This document shows positions 1 through 4,139 of a stretch of 13,238 nt of DNA, piece by piece. This DNA is from Dehalococcoidia bacterium (GTDB lineage Bacteria > Chloroflexota > Dehalococcoidia > Dehalococcoidales > CSSed11-197). The stretch's first letter is position 1, and every line of letters starts with the position of its first letter. The notes under the pieces are model-generated. The model ran no database searches, had not been told where the DNA came from, and worked only from the letters and a program-made list of their open reading frames with translations. The DNA lies in the NCBI GenBank assembly GCA_003563865.1, contig PWTP01000127.1:1-13238 (forward strand), given 5' to 3'. The translations under genes were made by a program, and so were the position numbers.

Positions 1-30
1 AACTATGGTGCACGTCGATGCAACAGTATT

Positions 31-253
31 GAAGGATCTTTTGCGGATGGTGTTATGACCATTAATATGTTAACGTTTGGAGGGGTATATTTCTTAAAAG
101 ACCCTTCACTTCGTTCAGGGTGACAGAGAGGGGTGTCATCCTTGAGGAGGGCGAATGCCCGACGAAGGATCTTCCCCGGATAGTGGTAGGACCAATGGTC
201 ACCCGCCCGTCCCCGAGATCGCCGCGTCGGCCTGACGGCCTCCTCGCGATGAC
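31..253 (+). repeat. Left arm of a ~225-bp inverted repeat
   Basis: Read on the plus strand, this stretch is collinear with the reverse complement of 3112-3345. The first part (31-125) matches 3250-3345 with about eleven differences, including one single-base gap. The second part (134-175) matches 3190-3231 with one difference. The last part (176-253) matches 3112-3189 less well, with small gaps. The two arms face each other across the three-gene operon at 365-2901. The arms are composites of smaller dispersed repeat modules, so they may be a local duplication of an intergenic block rather than the termini of a transposon. I see no transposase. Confidence 0.8.
134..175 (-). repeat. 42-bp hairpin repeat, module M1, inverted copy
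   Basis: The reverse complement equals the repeat at 3031-3072 and 3190-3231 except for one base. It contains an inner stem GGGC/GCCC around a four-base loop and outer arms ATCCT/AGGAT. The one difference (T for A at the outer loop side) leaves both stems intact. Confidence 0.85.
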
Positions 254-318
254 AGTTCGGGTGGTGGGATCGCCGCGTCAGGCTTTCAGCCTTCCTCGCG
301 ATGACGGTTCGGGTGGTA
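215..318 (+). repeat. Two-copy tandem repeat of ~51 bp
   Basis: Copies run about 215-266 and 267-318. Both contain GATCGCCGCGTC, then a short hairpin, then CCTCGCGATGAC followed by GTTCGGGTGGT with one preceding base changed. The hairpin tips differ: GGCC-TGAC-GGCC in the first copy and AGGCT-TTC-AGCCT in the second, each self-complementary. On the other strand this is the same module (M2) seen at 3112-3177 and 3387-3452, where the tip is AGGC-ATA-GCCT. Confidence 0.8.
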
Positions 319-348
319 AGATTCTTCGCCTTCGGCTCAAGAATGACA
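319..348 (+). repeat. M1-type hairpin repeat variant
   Basis: Outer arms ATTCTT and AAGAAT enclose an inner GCC-TTC-GGC hairpin, and the unit ends in AATGACA. It has the same architecture as the M1 copies (ATCCT...AGGATGACA) with different stem sequences. It lies about 20 bp past the stop codon of the phosphatase gene on the opposite strand. It has no T-tract consistent with an intrinsic terminator in the minus direction. Confidence 0.6.
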
Positions 349-364
349 GCAAAAAAAGGGGAGC

Positions 365-979
365 TCAGACAGTTGCAGCCGGTGGCGGGTTGTTAAATAT
401 CTCGAGCCTGGGAACCGAGCCATTCATGTTGATGGAGCTGATGCTGCCGTTAGACATATAGAACCGGCTGATGTTTACAAGCGGTAGCTCGAGCACCTTG
501 CATATAACAGCAAGTATAATAAAGTAATGGGTTACCACCAGTACCGTTTCACCCGAGTGCCGGGTTGCAATGGTGTTAATGGCCTGCCATGCCCTTGCCT
601 GTACTTCAGTTAAAGATTCTCCCCCGGGAGTACGGGGCAATTCATCGCCTTTGCCCATTTCGGTGATAATCTGGCTGAAACGCCTGCCCAGCTGGGCAAT
701 GGGAATTCCCTCATAATCACCCGCGTCTAACTCAGATAATTCCGGCAGGGTGGCTATTTCCAGCTTATGCGGGGTGCTGATAATGCGGGCCGTTTCAAGC
801 GCCCGCAACATGGGACTTGAGTAAACGGCCGATAGCTCTTTATTTTTTAAGGCATTACGGGCATTCTCTGCCTGGGAACGGCCTGCATCATTCAAAGGAA
901 TGTCGCTCCGGCCGCCCTGCACGCGCATCTGGCGGTTCCATTCGGTTTCTCCATGCCTTACCATTATAATGCGGGCCAT
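365..979 (-). CDS. Histidine phosphatase family protein (phosphoglycerate mutase-like)
   Basis: A 204-residue protein of the histidine phosphatase superfamily, which transfers a phosphoryl group to a catalytic histidine; here most likely a small-molecule phosphatase acting in the cytoplasm. The catalytic RHGET motif is at residues 8-12 (His9), a conserved SSPMLRALETA segment supplies Arg59, an acidic ELDAGDYEG segment follows at 83-91, and the second histidine is in VVTHY (His151). Length is normal for the cobC/phosphoglycerate-mutase-like group. The start is the ATG at 979, preceded by AAAGGAG with 8 nt spacing; a longer frame would need a TTG at 1006 inside the upstream gene. It is the last gene of the operon, 13 bp after the DUF2344 gene. 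The substrate is not deducible; alpha-ribazole phosphatase (CobC) is one option, but no cobalamin genes are near. Confidence 0.9.
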   Translation of the reverse strand: MARIIMVRHGETEWNRQMRVQGGRSDIPLNDAGRSQAENARNALKNKELSAVYSSPMLRALETARIISTPHKLEIATLPELSELDAGDYEGIPIAQLGRRFSQIITEMGKGDELPRTPGGESLTEVQARAWQAINTIATRHSGETVLVVTHYFIILAVICKVLELPLVNISRFYMSNGSISSINMNGSVPRLEIFNNPPPAATV

Positions 980-992
980 TAATGCTACTCCT

Positions 993-1637
993 TTAAGCTG
1001 CTTCAAATATCAAACGTGAGCGGTGCACTGAAACCGGCTCCGGCAAGCCAAGCGCCTTTACCACCTGTTCCGGCCGGCCAGTGCCGCTGCTGTCACACTG
1101 TAATTCCATACCTATTATAAATGAGTAAGGGTTTGAAACCGAAAGCCACAGGTTAGATATAAGTTTACGCAAATCATATTCACGCCGGGCGCCCTGCCGC
1201 TCGTGATACCACGGCAAGTGGTCTTTCTCCAGCAGCTTGCTAATGGCTTCTTCCAGCTCCTGCTGTTTTATTACTTTCTCAACCTCAACCTTATATTCGG
1301 CCCGCCGCACCTGTGCCTGGAGAGAGGGTGAATTCAGCGCAACCGGCATAACTTGCAGGATTTTAACGCCCGGCGGTAACTGGCGGTTAACCATCTCAAG
1401 CAGTGAATGGGGGGTGATTTGCCCGGCAATAACTATGTCCATAAGCTCAGAGCCGGCGGTTACACCCAGCGAAAGCGGTGATGCCAGGTATATGCGGGGA
1501 CGGGGGTTAAAACCTTCCGAATAGGCCAGTTCTATGCCGGCTCGGTTAAAAGCCCGGTGCCACAACCGGATGATATCCAGGTGTGAAATGTACTTGAGTT
1601 CAGCTCCCCGGCTAAACCTAAGCCGTAGCCGCTGCAT
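993..1637 (-). CDS. DUF2344 / TIGR03936-type radical-SAM-linked protein
   Basis: A 214-residue protein resembling the DUF2344 family (also called radical SAM-linked protein). The conserved N-terminal stretch is visible at residues 14-67: YISHLDIIRLWHRAF, then AYSEGFNPRPRI and SPLSLGVTAGSELMDI. Length is typical for the single-domain form. No biochemical role is firmly established for the family. Members are usually fused to, or encoded next to, a large radical SAM protein and often lie near ribonuclease G and ribosomal protein genes. Here there is no radical SAM gene in the flanking DNA. The gene starts with ATG at 1637 and overlaps the end of the upstream membrane-protein gene by 20 bp; only a weak AGCAGG precedes it, so translation is probably coupled. 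The family call is fairly sure; function is unknown. Confidence 0.85.
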   Translation of the reverse strand: MQRLRLRFSRGAELKYISHLDIIRLWHRAFNRAGIELAYSEGFNPRPRIYLASPLSLGVTAGSELMDIVIAGQITPHSLLEMVNRQLPPGVKILQVMPVALNSPSLQAQVRRAEYKVEVEKVIKQQELEEAISKLLEKDHLPWYHERQGARREYDLRKLISNLWLSVSNPYSFIIGMELQCDSSGTGRPEQVVKALGLPEPVSVHRSRLIFEAA

Positions 1638-2901
1638 CCTGCTGCTTGGCTTCCTGGGTTACCAGTACCTCTTCAATTTTTTTGCCTTTCATCCTGGTAA
1701 CCACAATTTTAAGGCCGTTATAACGTATCACCTGCCCCTGCCGCGGGAATTTGCCCAGAAAGCTTAAAATAAAGCCGGCCACGGTTTCGTAATCACCTTC
1801 AGGCAGGTTTAGGCCGAGTTCTTCGTTGGCTTCTTCAATGCGCATGCCGCCATCAATCTGAAAGGTATATTCGTTAATGGTTTCATATTCTTTTTCAGCC
1901 GCTGCCAGTTCATCACCCACCGGGCCAACGATTTCTTCCATCAAGCGGCTGAGTGAAACAATGCCGGCCGTACCGCCATATTCATCTATAACCACACACA
2001 TACGGAAGTTGTTATCCCGCATTTCAGTAAACAGTTCACTGACTTTCTTTGATTCGGGTGTGAAGTAGGCCGGCCGCATCAGGTCGTCTACCGGGCTATC
2101 CAGATTTGCGTTGTTTTTGGCCAGGTACATTAAAACATCTTTAATGGAAAGGATGCCGATAATGTTATCCAGGTTTTCATCAAAAACCGGAAAGCGTGAG
2201 ATGGGAAACTCGATATAAACCTTGAAAAAGTGGCCGAGACTGGTGCCTTTTTCCACCGCCACCACTTCAGTCCGGGGTACCATTACATCACTGACCGGGT
2301 TATCTCCGAACTCAAACACAGCGTGCAGGAGTTCGGCTTCAGATTTTTCTACCGAACCTTCTTTTGAGCCTACATTAATCATAGCTCTTATCTCTTCCGG
2401 GCTGGCAAGCAGCCTTTGAGCCGGGTCTCCACCAACTATTTTGGTTATTCCGGCGGCTATAAAACTGAGCAGGGTTACTATGGGGGTAAACAGCCATGAA
2501 AGGGCCTCGATAGGCCTGACAACCGCCAGAGCCAGTTTTTCCGAATGAATACTGGCAAAGGTTTTCGGCGTGGTTTCAGCAAAAATAAGCAACAGAATGG
2601 TAACCATGACGGTAGCCAGTACCAGCCCCCATTCCTCGCCCCAGTAAGAAACGGCCAGCACGGTACCGATAGCGGCTGCTGCTGTATTTACCAGATTGTT
2701 CCCAAGCAATATGGTGGATAAAAAGCGTTCAGGGCGCTCCAGCATTTTGGATACCCTGTCTGCGCCTTTAGCACCTGATTCAACCAGGTGTTGAATGCGG
2801 TAGCGCTCAACGCCGACAAAGGCGGTCTCTGAGCTTGAAAAGAAGGCTGATATTATAATACAAAGGACTAGGGCGCCCCAGTAAAGGGCTTCAACCGGCA
2901 A
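1618..2901 (-). CDS. CNNM/HlyC-CorC family membrane protein with CBS pair (hemolysin family)
   Basis: A 427-residue integral membrane protein often annotated as hemolysin; family knowledge points to cation (Mg2+/Co2+) transport rather than haemolysis. Visible domains: DUF21/CNNM transmembrane region at about 1-170, with hydrophobic segments near 7-24, 61-85, 92-108 and 134-156 and the conserved SSSETAF (22-28) and ETTPKTFA (109-116) motifs; a CBS pair at about 203-325, with VSDVMVPRTEV and VVIDEYGGTAGIVS; and a C-terminal CorC/HlyC domain at about 340-415 with DGGMRIEEANEELG. The start is TTG at 2901: GAGGTG lies 9 nt upstream and no ATG fits. It is the first gene of the operon with the DUF2344 and phosphatase genes. 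A strong promoter and a perfect palindrome lie upstream (2938-3001). Confidence 0.93.
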   Translation of the reverse strand: MPVEALYWGALVLCIIISAFFSSSETAFVGVERYRIQHLVESGAKGADRVSKMLERPERFLSTILLGNNLVNTAAAAIGTVLAVSYWGEEWGLVLATVMVTILLLIFAETTPKTFASIHSEKLALAVVRPIEALSWLFTPIVTLLSFIAAGITKIVGGDPAQRLLASPEEIRAMINVGSKEGSVEKSEAELLHAVFEFGDNPVSDVMVPRTEVVAVEKGTSLGHFFKVYIEFPISRFPVFDENLDNIIGILSIKDVLMYLAKNNANLDSPVDDLMRPAYFTPESKKVSELFTEMRDNNFRMCVVIDEYGGTAGIVSLSRLMEEIVGPVGDELAAAEKEYETINEYTFQIDGGMRIEEANEELGLNLPEGDYETVAGFILSFLGKFPRQGQVIRYNGLKIVVTRMKGKKIEEVLVTQEAKQQDAAATA

Positions 2902-2937
2902 CTCTTAAATCACCTCTTCTGTTACCAAACGGCATCT

Positions 2938-2957
2938 CCCGGTAAATATTTACCGGG
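2938..2957. promoter_or_regulatory. Perfect 20-bp palindrome in the operon leader
   Basis: CCCGGTAAAT is followed directly by its reverse complement ATTTACCGGG. It begins about 9 bp downstream of the transcription start implied by the -10 box at 2973-2978 and ends some 36 bp before the TTG start of the membrane-protein gene. It could be an operator for a dimeric repressor. An RNA hairpin is less favoured because there is no loop and no following T-run in the minus direction. The binding factor is unknown. Confidence 0.6.
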
Positions 2958-2972
2958 TTACTTGTAAAAACC

Positions 2973-3001
2973 ATAATATCACCCATCTCATAGCATGTCA
3001 A
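2973..3001 (-). promoter_or_regulatory. Sigma-70-type promoter for the CNNM-DUF2344-phosphatase operon
   Basis: On the minus strand a consensus -35 box TTGACA (2996-3001) and a -10 box TATTAT (2973-2978) are separated by exactly 17 bp. The predicted start of transcription is near 2966, giving a leader of about 65 nt that contains the palindrome at 2938-2957 and the GAGGTG ribosome binding site. It is the best promoter match I found in the window. Confidence 0.8.
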
Positions 3002-3030
3002 AAAACAATTGAAGCGAGGCACTATTACGG

Positions 3031-3072
3031 GGAAGATCCTTCGTCGGGCATTCGCCCTCCTCTAGGATGACA
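3031..3072 (+). repeat. 42-bp hairpin repeat, module M1, copy 1
   Basis: Identical over 42 bp to 3190-3231 and inverted, with one mismatch, at 134-175. The core is GATCCTTCGTC, then GGGC-ATTC-GCCC, then TCCTCTAGGATGACA. The inner GGGC/GCCC and outer ATCCT/AGGAT pairs can form a hairpin. Confidence 0.88.
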
Positions 3073-3092
3073 CAGTTAATGAACGGCCCCTC

Positions 3093-3177
3093 GATGACAG
3101 TGGAAGGATGAGGTCATCGCGAGGAAGGCATAGCCTGACGCGGCGATCTCGGGGGATGGGCGGGCAACCATGGTCCT
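3093..3177 (+). repeat. ~85-bp direct repeat, copy 1 (contains module M2)
   Basis: It matches 3369-3452 with only a few differences, from GATGACA through TCATCGCGAGGAAGGC, the ATA-centred hairpin and CGGCGATCTCGGGGG to AACCATGGTCCT. The M2 part also occurs inverted and diverged at 176-253. Confidence 0.85.
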
Positions 3178-3345
3178 AGTGCTATCCGAGGAAGATCCTT
3201 CGTCGGGCATTCGCCCTCCTCTAGGATGACATAGAAAAAGAAAAACAAGTGTCATTCAGAACGGAAGTGAAGAACCTTTTAAGAAATATGCCCCTCCAAA
3301 CGTTAACGCATTAATGGTCATAACACCATCCGTAAAAGATCCTTC
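3112..3345 (-). repeat. Right arm of the ~225-bp inverted repeat
   Basis: Read on the minus strand from 3345 to 3112, it is collinear with 31-253: unit U, then M1, then the spacer with CCATGGTCCT, then M2. The arms are inverted about 2.86 kb apart and enclose the whole operon and its promoter. Between arms, unit U is about 88% identical and M1 nearly identical. Confidence 0.8.
3190..3231 (+). repeat. 42-bp hairpin repeat, module M1, copy 2
   Basis: All 42 bases are identical to 3031-3072. In this position it joins M2 (upstream) to unit U (downstream), the order that recurs inverted in the left block. Confidence 0.88.
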
Positions 3346-3375
3346 GGCAGGCTGCCACCTGCCTCAAGGATGACA
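3339..3375 (+). repeat. M1-type hairpin repeat variant with a different stem
   Basis: The outer arms ATCCTT and AAGGAT and the end GATGACA are as in M1. The inner hairpin is GGCAGG-CTGCCA-CCTGCC, a perfect 6-bp stem unrelated in sequence to the GGGC/GCCC stem of the other copies. Confidence 0.7.
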
Positions 3376-3452
3376 ATGGAAGGATGGCGTCATCGCGAGG
3401 AAGGCATAGCCTGACGCGGCGATCTCGGGGGCGGGCGGGCAACCATGGTCCT
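3369..3452 (+). repeat. ~85-bp direct repeat, copy 2 (contains module M2)
   Basis: The second copy of 3093-3177. It starts within the end of the M1 variant (GATGACA) and ends at AACCATGGTCCT, about 30 bp before the stop codon of the 214-residue gene on the minus strand. Confidence 0.85.
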
Positions 3453-3482
3453 GCCTCTATTCGTAAAAGATTCTTTGCCTCT

Positions 3483-4127
3483 CTAAAACAACCGTGGAAA
3501 GGAACGCGGGTTATTTTTCAACCAGCCAAGGGCTTTTTTGGTGTCTGATGCCACCTTTTCTTTATCGTGCTGCTTCAACCGGTATTTAAACAGCCAGTAA
3601 GTAAACCCGGCATCAAAACCCGGTGTACCGATAGCATGAGCTTGTGCCTGTTGCACATATTGGCTGCGAAGTATAAGTTTTTCAGCCCCGTATACGCGCA
3701 CAATAGCTTCACCACCGGCATCTTTCAGGCGGCTTAAACCAAGGCTGAACCGCTCCTTAACCACTTCAGCAGTTACGGCTTTCAGCAGAGCGGCCTCGAC
3801 CGTGACCCCGTAAAGATAATTTAAATACATATTGTATTTGCTCTCACCGATTAATTGCCTGGCCTCGGCCGAATTGATATGCAACGGGGGTTTACCGCCT
3901 TCTATAAAACAAGTTGCTTCAGCTTGAGGGAGTATATCTCCGGCTGTTCTTAGAATACTTGCAGCAAGCCCCTTCCAGTCAAGCGCTTCCCCGCCAATCA
4001 GGTACTCATTCTCAGGGTAATCCCGCATGGCCTCAAGAAGGGCCAGATACCAGTGCTGGCCGGAGTTAACCGAAGCTTGAAACCGGCTGATTACCGCTTG
4101 ATGAGTGCTGAGCACAAAAGGCCCCAT
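3483..4127 (-). CDS. Unidentified 214-residue protein downstream of secA
   Basis: I do not recognise this protein. It looks soluble: no signal peptide, no long hydrophobic segment and no metal-binding cysteine cluster. It is mostly alpha-helical in composition, with many Ala, Leu, Lys and Glu, aromatic-rich stretches such as SKYNMYLNYLYGV and TYWLFKYRLK, and a basic C-terminus ending RSFPRLF. The start is ATG at 4127, with GCGGAG 6 nt upstream and the secA stop only 12 bp before it, so it is probably the last gene of the glyA-prs-secA operon. Base composition resembles its neighbours and the frame is open throughout, which supports a real gene. Position alone suggests, but does not show, a role near secretion or central metabolism. 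Confidence 0.75.
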   Translation of the reverse strand: MGPFVLSTHQAVISRFQASVNSGQHWYLALLEAMRDYPENEYLIGGEALDWKGLAASILRTAGDILPQAEATCFIEGGKPPLHINSAEARQLIGESKYNMYLNYLYGVTVEAALLKAVTAEVVKERFSLGLSRLKDAGGEAIVRVYGAEKLILRSQYVQQAQAHAIGTPGFDAGFTYWLFKYRLKQHDKEKVASDTKKALGWLKNNPRSFPRLF

Positions 4128-4139
4128 AAATGACTCCGC

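Larger units (their letters stand above)
1..364. other. Left intergenic region built of dispersed repeats
   Basis: I see no supportable gene here. The stretch holds, in order: a unit at 31-125 that recurs inverted at 3250-3345; an inverted copy (134-175) of a 42-bp hairpin repeat found twice near 3.0-3.2 kb; a two-copy tandem repeat of about 51 bp (215-318); and a short hairpin repeat at 319-348 with arms ATTCTT and AAGAAT. It lies just past the 3' end of the histidine phosphatase gene. A frame open from base 1 to a stop at 121-123 is judged non-coding because the inverted copy differs from it at amino-acid-changing positions. Confidence 0.8.
3002..3482. other. Right intergenic repeat block
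   Basis: No gene is supportable here. Left to right it alternates two hairpin modules and one longer unit: M1 (3031-3072), M2 (3112-3177), M1 (3190-3231), unit U (3250-3345), an M1 variant (3339-3375), M2 (3387-3452). It separates the end of the secA operon (stop at 3483) from the promoter of the operon to the left (2973-3001). I see no convincing intrinsic terminator after the 214-residue gene, so transcript ends may lie in the hairpins. Confidence 0.8.

Noticed and set aside
1..123. A frame open from the left edge for 40 codons, ending in a repeat; the inverted copy at 3345-3256 is also open in that frame.
   Set aside because: Differences between the copies fall mostly at first and second codon positions and change amino acids, which does not look like coding constraint. 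The sequence is part of a dispersed non-coding repeat.
31..3345. The inverted repeats as ends of a transposon or insertion sequence.
   Set aside because: There is no transposase or recombinase between them, no visible target-site duplication, and the arms are built of modules that also occur outside the arm pair.
3031..3452. A CRISPR array.
   Set aside because: Repeat units differ in length and type, spacing is irregular, and no cas genes are near.
3453..3482. Intrinsic terminator directly after the 214-residue gene.
   Set aside because: Only a tiny AAAGA/TCTTT pairing is present, without a GC stem or T-tract in the minus direction.
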